Shown: piece after piece, positions 25,026-33,356 of the stretch
How the letters are laid out: the number at the start of each line of letters is the position of its first letter
Position numbering within the stretch: position 1 is the stretch's first letter
Source: JBAZOJ01 sp041648755
Lineage (GTDB): Bacteria > Planctomycetota > B143-G9
NCBI GenBank assembly: GCA_041648755.1
Contig: JBAZOJ010000004.1
Span: 1 to 44,189, forward strand
Length of the DNA stretch: 44,189 nucleotides
Direction: 5' to 3'
Program-made: the position numbers and the translations under genes
The notes under the pieces: generated by a model
Databases searched by the model: none
Told to the model about the DNA's origin: nothing
What the model saw: only the letters and a program-made list of their open reading frames with translations

Positions 25026-25763
25026 TTACATTACCATTCCGCCGTCGACATGAATTACTTGTCCGGTGATGTAGTCGGAGGCGGGAGAGCAGAGGAATAT
25101 CGCCGTCTTCGCGATATCCTCGGGGGTGCCCAGTCGCTTCAACGGAATAAGCGATACGAGCGTCTCTCTTGCCTTCTCCGGAAGGTTCTCGGTCATTTTA
25201 GTCGCTATGTATCCGGGCGCGATTGCGTTAACGTTGACGGAGCGCGAGGCCAGCTCCTTGGCAACCGCTTTGGTGAATCCGATAAGTCCGGCCTTCGATG
25301 CTGCGTAGTTCGCCTGCCCGGCATTGCCCATTACACCCACGACGGACGAGATATTGACTATCCTGCCCCAGCGTTCGCGGGTCATATGCCGCATAGTGGC
25401 TCGCGTGCAGTTGAATGCACCGGTCAGGTTGACGGCAAGCACCTTGTTCCACTCGTCGTCGGTCATGCGCATCAGCAGGTTATCCTTGGTGATACCCGCG
25501 TTATTGATAAGGATCAGGGGAGCGCCAAGTTCCGCAGCGACCCTGTCAACAGCGGCACCGACCGAAGCGGGATTTGTGACATCCACCTCTGCGGTCAGCG
25601 CGCGAACACCCTTCGCCTCGATCGTCGCCTTCGCGGCGGCCAGATCGGCGGGGTTCACGTCAAACAAAGCAATGTCGGCACCGGCTTCGGCAAGGGCTAC
25701 GGCTATGGACAGGCCGATCCCTCGTCCGGCGCCGGTAACAACGGCGACTTTTCCCTTAAGCAT
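25026..25763 (-). CDS. fabG: 3-oxoacyl-[ACP] reductase
   Basis: 245 aa short-chain dehydrogenase, the NADPH-dependent reductase of fatty-acid elongation. It has the cofactor motif GAGRGIGLSIA (residues 11-21), NNAG (87-90), the catalytic Ser139/140 in NISSVVG, and Tyr153-x3-Lys157 in NYAASKAG. It ends in the typical ITGQVIHVDGGMVM. AGGAG lies upstream of the ATG. Confidence 0.96.
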   Translation of the reverse strand: MLKGKVAVVTGAGRGIGLSIAVALAEAGADIALFDVNPADLAAAKATIEAKGVRALTAEVDVTNPASVGAAVDRVAAELGAPLILINNAGITKDNLLMRMTDDEWNKVLAVNLTGAFNCTRATMRHMTRERWGRIVNISSVVGVMGNAGQANYAASKAGLIGFTKAVAKELASRSVNVNAIAPGYIATKMTENLPEKARETLVSLIPLKRLGTPEDIAKTAIFLCSPASDYITGQVIHVDGGMVM

Positions 25764-25798
25764 TTCACTCCTGAGAGTATGAATTCTACTGATTTTTC

Positions 25799-26731
25799 CT
25801 AATGCGCAACCGAACGAAGGGACTCAGCCTCTGTGGCCGTTCCCACGTTGATGACGGGCAGATTTCTGTCGATCCGGCGCACAAGTCCGGCCAGTACCTT
25901 GCCGGGTCCGAGTTCGAACAATCGATCCACGCCAAGCTGCTTCGCACGGTTCACGGATTTCTCAAACTGAACGCTGCCCGTAAGTTGGGCAACGAGGTTA
26001 AGCTTTATCTCCGGAACGCTGCCAACCGCTTCGCCGGTCACGTTCTGGATGACCGGAACCTGCGGAGGATGCCATTCGACACGCTCAAGCGCAAGGGCCA
26101 ACTTATCGGCTGCTGGCTTCATCAGAGGCGAGTGGAAAGCGCCCGAAACGGAAAGGCGGATAGCCCGGACGCGGGGAACCGCCGATAGTAACTGTTCGGC
26201 GAACTCGATGGCCGGGACGGCTCCGCTCAGGACCACCTGCCCGGGACAGTTGAAATTGGCGACATTGATTACGCCCTTCTCCGCTGCGCGAGCCACGATG
26301 TCCCGGATAACGGCATCTTCCGCCCCGAGAACCGAGGTCATTGTGCCAGGGTTGGCCGCGCCCGCTTCTTTCATCGCGAGCCCTCTCTGCCTTACCAGGC
26401 CGACTGCATCCGCGCTGGAGAGAACTCCGGCAGCGTATAGCGCGGCGTACTCGCCAAGGGAAAGCCCGAGCACGTAGGCCGGTTTCGGAATGCCCATTTC
26501 GCGGGCGACTTCAAGCGCAGCTATGGAACAGGCCACCAGGGCAGGCTGCGACACGGCCGTGTCAGACAACTGGTCCATTGGACCTTCAAAGCAGAGATGA
26601 CGAAGGGGGATTCCGGTGACAGTCTCGGCTTCGTCCAGGAGTTTGCGCGCGACAGGGAAGGTCTCGTACAGGTCATGGCCCATGCCCACGAACTGGGCGC
26701 CCTGCCCGGGGAAAATATAGGCGTTGGACAT
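25799..26731 (-). CDS. fabD: Malonyl-CoA:ACP transacylase
   Basis: 310 aa. It transfers malonyl from CoA to ACP. FPGQGAQFVGMG at the N-terminus, the nucleophile Ser91 in LGLSLGEYAALYAAG, and His200 in VSGAFHSPLM are visible. The usual GHSLGE reads GLSLGE; I associate this variant with planctomycete-type enzymes, and the catalytic Ser and His are kept. It starts seven bases after the fabH stop. Confidence 0.95.
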   Translation of the reverse strand: MSNAYIFPGQGAQFVGMGHDLYETFPVARKLLDEAETVTGIPLRHLCFEGPMDQLSDTAVSQPALVACSIAALEVAREMGIPKPAYVLGLSLGEYAALYAAGVLSSADAVGLVRQRGLAMKEAGAANPGTMTSVLGAEDAVIRDIVARAAEKGVINVANFNCPGQVVLSGAVPAIEFAEQLLSAVPRVRAIRLSVSGAFHSPLMKPAADKLALALERVEWHPPQVPVIQNVTGEAVGSVPEIKLNLVAQLTGSVQFEKSVNRAKQLGVDRLFELGPGKVLAGLVRRIDRNLPVINVGTATEAESLRSVAH

Positions 26732-26738
26732 CAGGATC

Positions 26739-27728
26739 TCACCAGCGCATCACGGCGCCGCCCCAAGTCAGGCCGCCGCCGAAAGCACACATGGCAATGA
26801 TGTCGTTCTTCTTGAAAAGTCCCTTGCCACTGGCTTCATCGAGGGCAATGGGGATTGAGGCGGAGCTTGTGTTGCCGGTACGCTCGAGGTTGATGAAAAC
26901 GCGTTCCTTGGGGATATTGAGCATACGCGCGGTAGTCTCAAGGATCCGGATATTGGCTTGGTGCGGCACAAGCCACGTGATATCTTCCAGCTTGAGGTTG
27001 GCCTTTTCGAGGGCGCTTTGCGTACTGTCCACCATGGCGCGGCAAGCTCTTTTGAAAAGCGCATTGCCGTTCATGATGACCTTGTGCATATTCTGGTCGA
27101 GTAACTCATGCGTCAGAGGCATAAGCTGGCCGCCAGCCGGTATGTAGAGGATATCCCCGGCGGAGCCATCGGCGCCAAGTTCGATGGAGAGCATTTCGTG
27201 ATGGCCTTCTCTCCACGGCTGCAAAAGGGCTCCCCCGCAACCGTCTCCGAACAACACGCAGGTTGTGCGATCCCGGTAGTTGGCGATGCTGCTAAGTACT
27301 TCAGAGCCGAAAACGAGGACGTTCTTGTAGGCACCCGTCGCAACGAGAGCCCCGCCGACTTTCAGCCCGTAAAGGAAGCCGGAACAGGCGGCGGCCATGT
27401 CGAAAACTGCTGCTTTCGACGCGCCGATCTTGGCCTGCACATAGCAGGCATTCGTGGGCAACGGACGATCCGGAGTAAATGTCGCGCAGATGATGCAATC
27501 CACTTCATCAGGACGAAGCCCCGACTCCTTTAAGAGCTGAAGGGCGACTTTGGCGACCATGTCGGAGTTGGCTTCGCCTTCAACGATATGGCGCTCTTTG
27601 ATGCCGGTGCGTTCGGTGATCCATTCGTCGGAGGTGTCCACCATCTTTTCGAAATCCTTATTGGTGTACACCTTGGGGGGAAGATACGAGGCAATGCCCG
27701 CGATACCGACTCGAATGGCCTCTGTCAT
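26739..27728 (-). CDS. fabH: 3-oxoacyl-[ACP] synthase III
   Basis: 329 aa. It starts fatty-acid synthesis by condensing acetyl-CoA with malonyl-ACP. The triad is Cys115 (MAAACSGFLYGL), His256 (VPHQANIRI) and Asn286 (ERTGNTSSASIP). The start MTEAIRVGIAGI at 27728 is set by AAAGGAGT a few bases upstream; an in-frame extension to 27818 would overlap plsX. It follows the plsX stop by four bases. Confidence 0.96.
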   Translation of the reverse strand: MTEAIRVGIAGIASYLPPKVYTNKDFEKMVDTSDEWITERTGIKERHIVEGEANSDMVAKVALQLLKESGLRPDEVDCIICATFTPDRPLPTNACYVQAKIGASKAAVFDMAAACSGFLYGLKVGGALVATGAYKNVLVFGSEVLSSIANYRDRTTCVLFGDGCGGALLQPWREGHHEMLSIELGADGSAGDILYIPAGGQLMPLTHELLDQNMHKVIMNGNALFKRACRAMVDSTQSALEKANLKLEDITWLVPHQANIRILETTARMLNIPKERVFINLERTGNTSSASIPIALDEASGKGLFKKNDIIAMCAFGGGLTWGGAVMRW

Positions 27729-27732
27729 TCGA

Positions 27733-28764
27733 CTACTCCTTTGTGGAGACTGCTGCTTTCCGAACGGAACCGATCTTGGCTTTGATATTCTCGTTGACCC
27801 GCTTGCGGACAACTTCATCCGCCACTCTCAGCGCATTGTACATCGCGGGTGACTTGCTTCGGCCGTGCGATATCACGCAGACCCCATTCACGCCGAGAAG
27901 CTGCGCCCCGCCGAAACTGGAGTAGTCAATCTTCTCACGGACGTTTCTGAAAGCGCCCGTGGATAGCAGCGCGCCGAGAGAGTAGATCGGGGAACGCTTG
28001 ACGTTCTTCTTTATCATCTTGAGCAGGAAATCGGTGACGCCTTCCGCGGTCTTCAGAATAACATTGCCAACGAATCCTTCGCAGACGACCACATCCGCCT
28101 TGCCGGTCAAAATGTGGTTGCCCTCAACGAAACCGATAAAGTTCAGCCCGGAATTCGCGAGGAGATCTCTGGCTTCGGATATGAGTTTCGTGCCCTTCGA
28201 TTCCTCTTCGCCTACGTTCAGAAGGGCGACTTTTGGCTTCGTGATCCCGATGATGTGCTCGCTGTACACAGAGCCCATTATTCCGTAATCAAGCAGGTGC
28301 TCCGCCTTGCAGGAGACGTTCGCACCAAGGTCCAGGGCAAGGGTCACTCCGGTCTCGGAAGGAAAAGCCAACGCAATGGCGGCCCGCGAAATCCCGGGGA
28401 TCAGCCGCCAGCGCAACTGGGTCGCGGCAACGCAGACGCCCGTGTTTCCCGCGGAAACAAACGCGTCAGCATCTCCCTTCATAACTGAGTCAACGGCGCA
28501 AACAACGGAGGAATCTGTCTTCTTGCGCAGCGCATCGACGGGGTGTTCGCCCATGCCCACGGAAGGCCCGCAAGGCACAAGCTTTATGTTCCCCAGGCCA
28601 GCGCCTTTCTGCCTCGCGACGGCATCATCCAATGGCCCTTTTTCGCCAAAGAGGATTACTGTCACACCAGGGTTGCGCCGTGCAAATTGCAGGCTGCCCT
28701 TGACAATTTCCTCGGGGGCGAAGTCGCCACCCATCGCGTCAATTGCGATGCGCGTCGCTTGCAT
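27733..28764 (-). CDS. plsX: Phosphate acyltransferase
   Basis: 343 aa. It converts acyl-ACP to acyl-phosphate for phospholipid synthesis. It shows the N-terminal IAIDAMGGDFAPEEIVKG, DADAFVSAGNTGV, LDLGANVSCKAEHL, VALLNVGEEESKGT, GFVEGN and VVVCEGFVGNVILKTAEG, all PlsX signatures. It begins three bases after the rpmF stop, in the widespread rpmF-plsX-fabH order. Confidence 0.96.
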   Translation of the reverse strand: MQATRIAIDAMGGDFAPEEIVKGSLQFARRNPGVTVILFGEKGPLDDAVARQKGAGLGNIKLVPCGPSVGMGEHPVDALRKKTDSSVVCAVDSVMKGDADAFVSAGNTGVCVAATQLRWRLIPGISRAAIALAFPSETGVTLALDLGANVSCKAEHLLDYGIMGSVYSEHIIGITKPKVALLNVGEEESKGTKLISEARDLLANSGLNFIGFVEGNHILTGKADVVVCEGFVGNVILKTAEGVTDFLLKMIKKNVKRSPIYSLGALLSTGAFRNVREKIDYSSFGGAQLLGVNGVCVISHGRSKSPAMYNALRVADEVVRKRVNENIKAKIGSVRKAAVSTKE

Positions 28765-28767
28765 AGG

Positions 28768-28953
28768 CTATTTCTCGTAAGAAGGTGGGAGGACTTCCTC
28801 GTTCTTGTATGTGCCGCAGTTGGGGCAGACTGTGTGCGGCGGTTTCATGTGCGAGCAGCGGGGACATGCGGATAGGTCGATTCTCTTGAGAAAATCGTGC
28901 GCCTGGCGCAGTTTGCCGCGAGTAGGGGAATGTCTTCTTTTGGGCAGACCCAT
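28768..28953 (-). CDS. rpmF: 50S ribosomal protein L32
   Basis: 61 aa. It starts MGLPKRRHSPTRGKLRQAHD and has two CxxC pairs, CPRC and CPNCGTY, of the zinc-binding type of L32. AGGAGT lies five bases before the ATG. It lies between pta and plsX in the operon. Confidence 0.95.
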   Translation of the reverse strand: MGLPKRRHSPTRGKLRQAHDFLKRIDLSACPRCSHMKPPHTVCPNCGTYKNEEVLPPSYEK

Positions 28954-28968
28954 ATGTACTCCTGACTT

Positions 28969-29961
28969 CTAAGCCTGAACTGAGGTTATGGCCACAAGAT
29001 CGGCAATGTCCCTGGCGCTGCAGCCCCTCGACAAGTCGTTGATGGGCTTTGCAAGTCCTTGCAGCACCGGCCCTACGGCCTGTGCTCCGCCAAGACGCTC
29101 CGCGATCTTCGAGCCGATGTTACACGAATTGAGATCCGGGAAAATGAATACATTGGCACGTCCTGCAACAGCGCTCCCCGGCGCCTTCCGCTGTCCCACC
29201 GAGGGGATGCAGGCCGCGTCGAATTGCATCTCGCCATCAACGAGGATATCCGGGCGACGACGCTTGACTTCCGCGAATGCGGCCAGCACCTTGTCCACGA
29301 CGGGATGCTTGGCGCTTCCCTTGGTCGAGAAGGAGAGCATCGCAACGCGGGGCTCGATGCCCAGAAGTGCACGGGCGTTATCGGCCGATGCAATCGCGAT
29401 ATCGGCAAGCTGTTCGGCGTTCGGGTCGGGGTTGACCGACGGGTCGGCGAACAGGAAGACACCCTTTTCGCCGAATGCCGTATTGGGGTGCACTATGATA
29501 AAGAACGATGATACAAGCTTGACTCCGGGGGCGGTGCCAACCGAAAACAGTGCCGCCCTGATCGTGTCGGCGGTCGGGCAGGCAGCGCCTGCGACCATAC
29601 CGACGGACTTCCCCTCGGCAACGAGCCAGCCAGCGTAGAACATTGGCTGCAGCACGAGCTTGCGGGCTTCTTCCATTGTCATGCCGCGGTGCTTGCGCTT
29701 CTCATAGAGCCCTGCGGCGTACCGTTCGATATCCGCCGGGAAGTCCGCGGGCCGGATGAAATTCACCAGAGAGAGGTCAACGTTGGCCGCAGCCATCCGC
29801 TTCTTGGCGGATTCCCACTCGCCAACCAGGTCCAGCTTGGCAAAGCCCTCGCGGCAGACTTCAATGGCCGCCTGCACGGTGCGATCGTCGTCGATCTCGG
29901 GCAGTGCAATTCTCTTAAGATTTGCTTTGGCCTTCGCTCTCAGAGAAGGTAGTAACTCCAC
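28969..29961 (-). CDS. pta: Phosphate acetyltransferase
   Basis: 330 aa, the short single-domain form. It interconverts acetyl-CoA and acetyl-phosphate. Motifs include RIALPEIDDDRTVQAA, VGMVAGAACPTADTIRAALF, GVFLFADPSVNPDPNAEQLA and VFIFPDLNSCNIGSKIAERL, then a C-terminal DLSRGCSARDIADLVAITSV. The start is GTG, with GGAGGG about 8 nt upstream and a promoter at 29995-30022. No acetate kinase is nearby. Short Pta-like proteins can act on other acyl groups, so propionyl or butyryl activity is possible. Confidence 0.9.
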   Translation of the reverse strand: MELLPSLRAKAKANLKRIALPEIDDDRTVQAAIEVCREGFAKLDLVGEWESAKKRMAAANVDLSLVNFIRPADFPADIERYAAGLYEKRKHRGMTMEEARKLVLQPMFYAGWLVAEGKSVGMVAGAACPTADTIRAALFSVGTAPGVKLVSSFFIIVHPNTAFGEKGVFLFADPSVNPDPNAEQLADIAIASADNARALLGIEPRVAMLSFSTKGSAKHPVVDKVLAAFAEVKRRRPDILVDGEMQFDAACIPSVGQRKAPGSAVAGRANVFIFPDLNSCNIGSKIAERLGGAQAVGPVLQGLAKPINDLSRGCSARDIADLVAITSVQA

Positions 29962-29994
29962 GGTTGCGCCCTCCGGAAAAAACCGTAACGGGTG

Positions 29995-30022
29995 ATTCTA
30001 CAGACTTTTCGACCGGCCTCAA
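29995..30022 (-). promoter_or_regulatory. Sigma-70-type promoter of the pta-rpmF-fatty-acid operon
   Basis: On the minus strand TTGAGG (30017-30022) and TAGAAT (29995-30000) are 16 bases apart. The expected transcript start is about 27 bases before the pta GTG. It would drive nine closely spaced genes down to the terminator at 22262. Confidence 0.55.
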
Positions 30023-30126
30023 CTGTTTTGGTCGCCTCTGACGATGCGATGGGGTCCAATGCCCGTCTGCCCTGACGCCCCGCGCCTGTTGCGCCGTGCA
30101 TCCCGTCGGGTATCGGCACTTTAGGG

Positions 30127-30876
30127 TCAGGCGAAAGTGTCTCCCACGCGCAGTCGGAACGCGAACACGAATTCCGCTCCGTTTCCCGGAGAGGAATTCA
30201 GCATTACGAGAGTGCCGTCTGACGATTCGATGCCTTCCTTGATCACTCCCATTCCGAACCCGGACCCTTTCTCCTTGGTCGTGAAACCTCGTTCCCAGAT
30301 GCGCTCGATGTTCTCGACCGGAATCCCGTAGCCCGTATCCTTTACAATCAGGAATACCCTGCGGGATTTGTTCTCCATTCTGACATACAGCTTTTTGTCC
30401 GCGGAATCAACCATTGCTTCGGCAGCGTTCTTGAACAGGTTGACCAGTGCTCCGCCCAGTTTCTCCGTCGCGAGTACTTCGCCCTCGGCGGGCTCGAAAT
30501 CAACCGTTACCCCGGGGTATGCCTCCATTATTGACAGAGATTGCGTTACCACATCCGCGAGCCTCACCCTCTTTCCGCCCACTCGACCGTCAGCTATCCT
30601 GACGACATCGGAGAACCGGTTGAGGCCGTCCACGATGAGGTTGAAACGTCTTTCGTTCAGGCCCTTTTGCTTGATCACGTCTCTTACGCTGTCTGTAAGG
30701 GTAAGCGCGTTCTTCAACTCGTGAACGATGAGACGGATCTCCTCGTCCGGGTTGGGACGCTGCCTTGCCTTTGTGAGTTCCTTATCCTGTACCTGTGTCC
30801 GCCTGATATAGGCGCCCAGGAGGAAGATCACCAGCAAGCCTATTGCTGTGATGAAGACGGTCTGCTGCCACTCCAC
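30127..30876 (-). CDS. Histidine-kinase-like protein (one membrane helix plus kinase core)
   Basis: About 249 aa from a GTG at 30876. One transmembrane helix (VFITAIGLLVIFLLGAYI) is followed by a short linker and a kinase core. The core has the H-box-like EIRLIVHELKNALT (His is the expected phospho-acceptor), N-box LVNLFKNAAEAM, G1 DTGYGIP, F-box ERGFTTKE and G2 GSGFGMG. No response regulator is adjacent. The start is uncertain: the frame is open to an ATG at 31008, but that upstream part lies inside the six-helix gene and looks like a shadow. The GTG has no clear ribosome site, so translation may depend on the upstream gene, or the two may be one frameshifted gene. Confidence 0.75.
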   Translation of the reverse strand: MEWQQTVFITAIGLLVIFLLGAYIRRTQVQDKELTKARQRPNPDEEIRLIVHELKNALTLTDSVRDVIKQKGLNERRFNLIVDGLNRFSDVVRIADGRVGGKRVRLADVVTQSLSIMEAYPGVTVDFEPAEGEVLATEKLGGALVNLFKNAAEAMVDSADKKLYVRMENKSRRVFLIVKDTGYGIPVENIERIWERGFTTKEKGSGFGMGVIKEGIESSDGTLVMLNSSPGNGAEFVFAFRLRVGDTFA

Positions 30877-31454
30877 AGTGCTGGTATCCAGAATATCAGT
30901 GCTGCCAATAGCGGGATAAACCGGGGTTCGACCAGAACTTCCTGACCTCTGCCGATCCCGCGCAGAACGCCAAACATGAGCACGTTGCCAAAGATTAACA
31001 CCATCCACCCGATGATTGCCAACATGACAGGGCGGCTGTTGCCGGGTCGGAGAATCGCCGTGATGAGCATTGCGCTTACCGCGAACATGCTCCAGAAATC
31101 GAAGCGCAGGAGCAGTTGCTCCACCTGGTAGGTGTCAGGCCCTAAGAAAAAGTATATGTCGACCATGTACAGGGCCGTTGACAACCCGAACGCAAGTATC
31201 ATCCACCACGGAATCGCGGCAATCAGAGCCGCGGCAACAATAGTCAGTTCGCAATTCAACAGGTAAGTCAGGTCACCCGCAATGAGCCACCCGGTGCATA
31301 GCTGGTTCGGAGTTATCCCGTTTCCCTCAGGGCTCTCGCCAAGAAAGGTCAGCATCGAGATGGCAATAGACAGCATGAGGGATACGACGAAGTAGGCGCC
31401 GGTGATGAAGACCGGATCGCGGTAAAGCTTGCGAGGAACCGCCCTGTTGAGCAT
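30840..31454 (-). CDS. Six-helix membrane protein, probable sensor part of the adjacent kinase
   Basis: 204 aa with about six hydrophobic segments: residues ~14-36, 57-81, 83-103, 118-134, 143-165 and 179-195. No family was recognised. Its 3' end overlaps the kinase frame by 37 bases from the GTG. If the frames were joined, the kinase helix would become a seventh membrane segment, so together they look like a 7-helix sensor kinase. TATAAT ends six bases before the ATG, implying a leaderless message. Confidence 0.65.
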   Translation of the reverse strand: MLNRAVPRKLYRDPVFITGAYFVVSLMLSIAISMLTFLGESPEGNGITPNQLCTGWLIAGDLTYLLNCELTIVAAALIAAIPWWMILAFGLSTALYMVDIYFFLGPDTYQVEQLLLRFDFWSMFAVSAMLITAILRPGNSRPVMLAIIGWMVLIFGNVLMFGVLRGIGRGQEVLVEPRFIPLLAALIFWIPALWSGSRPSSSQQ

Positions 31455-31460
31455 CGCGCT

Positions 31461-31487
31461 ATTATACAGTCAGAGCCGCGCGCGCAA
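31461..31487 (-). promoter_or_regulatory. Promoter for the membrane sensor/kinase pair
   Basis: A perfect TATAAT (31461-31466, minus strand) lies 15 bases downstream of TTGCGC (31482-31487). Only six bases separate it from the ATG at 31454, so transcription would start at the start codon. The -10 box is strong; the -35 is weak with a short spacer. Confidence 0.5.
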
Positions 31488-31549
31488 GCATTCTCTTTCC
31501 TCTCGCGAAAACGGCCATTAGAATGGCGTATAACATCAGGGGGACGAAG

Positions 31550-32518
31550 ATGCAGAACCCGGTTGTCCAGCCCGCCCAGGTAGTAACGCCAGCCCGCCGC
31601 AGCCGCACAGTGCTGTTTGTGGTGCTGATCGTGGCTTTTGCTGTCGCAATGGCTATTGCGATCTATGACAGCCTGCCGCGTTTCCCTGAGCAACGCTACC
31701 TGCTGCTGCCCGCGGAGGCAAAACTTGTCTATTACTGCGACGCAGCCAAGGCAGGAGCCCTGCTGCCCGCTGCAACGCTTGAAAAGATTCCATCCTTGGC
31801 TCGGGCGATTGCCAACTCGTCCAGCTTCTACCTGGCCCTTACTCAGGATCATTCCACGGCTTGGGTGATTCTCGCTGGCGCCCCCGACGCCGCTACCGTG
31901 TGCCGTCTGGCCGGGGGAACCCCTACCGGAACCGAGAAGGTCGAGGGCTCGCCCTCCACGCAGTTCGATGGCGGCTGCATAGTGGAGATTGGGAAGAACG
32001 AACTTCTCCTGGTACTGTCAAAGAACGCTGTCGCGGCAGCCCGGCGCTGCCTGACATCCCGTGGCGAGAAGGAGCAACTGGATCCCAATATCGTCAAGTA
32101 CCTGAGCCAGACTAACGAAAATACCATTTTCCGGGCCTGCGGCTTTCCGGGCGCCGAAACTCCGCCAGTGCTCGACGATGCATCCATTGGCTCGATTCAG
32201 CGTTCGACGAAGTATTTCACCTTCAGAGCCGAGATTTCCGAAAACAAGGGCGTGAAATTGCTGTTGAACCTCTTCTTCAATTCGGAAGACGCCCGAGACT
32301 TTATGTACAACACGCTGCCACAGGGGCTTATAGAGGTCTCGCGCGAGAAGTACCCGTTCCTCAACGGTCTGCTTTCGCGCACGACATGGACCGTCGGCGA
32401 CAGCGGTTTCAGCTTGGTTGCAGGATGCACTGTGCCAATGGAGGTCATCGAGGCCATGTTCGCGCCGCCGCCCGCCCCAACCCCCATTATCCCGACCATC
32501 CCGGGCATACCGTTCTAA
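31550..32518 (+). CDS. Membrane-anchored exported protein of unknown function, 322 aa
   Basis: One N-terminal transmembrane helix (about residues 21-40, VLFVVLIVAFAVAMAIAIYD) is followed by a soluble domain of mixed character. Examples are YLLLPAEAKLVYYCDAAKA, FYLALTQDHSTAWVILAGAP and FRAEISENKGVKLLLNLFFN. The tail is proline-rich, ending PTPIIPTIPGIPF. No family is recognised; the alternating pattern resembles DUF3352-like or exported beta-rich proteins, without firm support. The ATG at 31550 is chosen because GGGGGACGAAG lies directly upstream; the earlier ATG at 31523 has no ribosome site. It diverges from the kinase pair. Confidence 0.7.
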   Translation: MQNPVVQPAQVVTPARRSRTVLFVVLIVAFAVAMAIAIYDSLPRFPEQRYLLLPAEAKLVYYCDAAKAGALLPAATLEKIPSLARAIANSSSFYLALTQDHSTAWVILAGAPDAATVCRLAGGTPTGTEKVEGSPSTQFDGGCIVEIGKNELLLVLSKNAVAAARRCLTSRGEKEQLDPNIVKYLSQTNENTIFRACGFPGAETPPVLDDASIGSIQRSTKYFTFRAEISENKGVKLLLNLFFNSEDARDFMYNTLPQGLIEVSREKYPFLNGLLSRTTWTVGDSGFSLVAGCTVPMEVIEAMFAPPPAPTPIIPTIPGIPF

Positions 32519-32591
32519 GCCGCGGAAAAAAGACCGCTGCCCGTGCCTTCAATATAGGGTAGACTCGGTATAGAAATGGGGAAGGTGCACA

Positions 32592-32972
32592 ATGGACAGC
32601 ATGTCTCCGAACCTGATGGTTGATAGCGTGCGAAGGTCAGTCGAGTTCTACAAATCCACGCTGGGATTCGTGTGTCTGAAGTCAACACCCGACGGCACTG
32701 AGCCGGACTGGGCTCTGATGCAGAAGGGTGACGTGACGTTGATGTTCCAGTCGCGCAAGGGCATAACCAGTGAATACCGCGAGCTCTCCGGTTCTCGGAT
32801 CGGCGCGTCGGCCACCCTCTATGTGATGATGAGGGGGCTCGACGAATACTACACTGCCCTCAAGGACAAAGTGCAGATCCTCTCGCACCCTCATGTAACT
32901 GCTTACGGCAACAAGGAATTCGCCCTGTCCGACCTGAACGGCTACATCATCGTCTTCGCTGAGAGAATGTAG
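32592..32972 (+). CDS. VOC/glyoxalase-fold protein
   Basis: 126 aa, a single VOC module (two beta-alpha-beta-beta-beta units). SPNLMVDSVRRSVEFYKSTL is the classic first strand-helix of glyoxalase/bleomycin-resistance proteins. ALMQKGDVTLMFQ and FALSDLNGYIIVFAE are the matching strands, the latter with the usual DxxGxxxxF/E metal-side Glu. The substrate cannot be told. GGGGAAGG lies before the ATG. It stands alone between two unrelated genes. Confidence 0.85.
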   Translation: MDSMSPNLMVDSVRRSVEFYKSTLGFVCLKSTPDGTEPDWALMQKGDVTLMFQSRKGITSEYRELSGSRIGASATLYVMMRGLDEYYTALKDKVQILSHPHVTAYGNKEFALSDLNGYIIVFAERM

Positions 32973-33311
32973 TCGGGCAACTCCGGTCTGCCTTCTTGGA
33001 TCAGCGAGGGTCGACAGCCTGACCTCAATGGTTGCTGGTCTTCGTAGGGCGCGAACCCATGTGTTCGCCCGGGCTGTTGGCTCGCCCTCCGGACCTCGGA
33101 CTCCGGATGACAGACTGGCTTCGTCATTCATCAATCCGCAATCATCAATCATCAATCTCCCGAGTGTCCGCCCATGAAATCGGGCGTCCCCAGGACACCC
33201 GCACATTTCAGGTACCCGGTCTTCCGGACCGTTCTTTACGTCCGCCCGCCCCATCGGGGCGTTCGAATCATCAATCCGCAATCATCATTCATCATTGCTC
33301 CGCCCCCCTCC
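32973..33311. repeat. Intergenic region with direct repeat CATCAATCCGCAATCATCA and a palindrome
   Basis: No gene seen. Two ~29-base copies of CATCAATCCGCAATCATCA plus an imperfect continuation lie at 33129-33157 and 33269-33297, 140 bases apart. A hairpin GCGAAC-CCATGT-GTTCGC sits at 33051-33068 in a context (GTAGGGC...GCCCGG) like dispersed palindromes in environmental genomes. It looks like accumulated intergenic repeats rather than a functional unit. Confidence 0.6.
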
Positions 33312-33339
33312 TTGACTCCGACTGTGCCAGTTCTACAAT
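33312..33339 (+). promoter_or_regulatory. Sigma-70-type promoter for the PEGA/FGE-domain gene
   Basis: TTGACT (33312-33317) and TACAAT (33334-33339) are 16 bases apart. The start would be near 33346, leaving an ~11-base leader that still contains GGAGG before the ATG at 33357. Confidence 0.6.
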
Positions 33340-33356
33340 AGCGCCATGGAGGCCTT

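Noticed and set aside
32973..33311. CRISPR array in the repeat-bearing gap
   Set aside because: Only two repeat copies, unequal tails, 111-base spacing and no cas genes.
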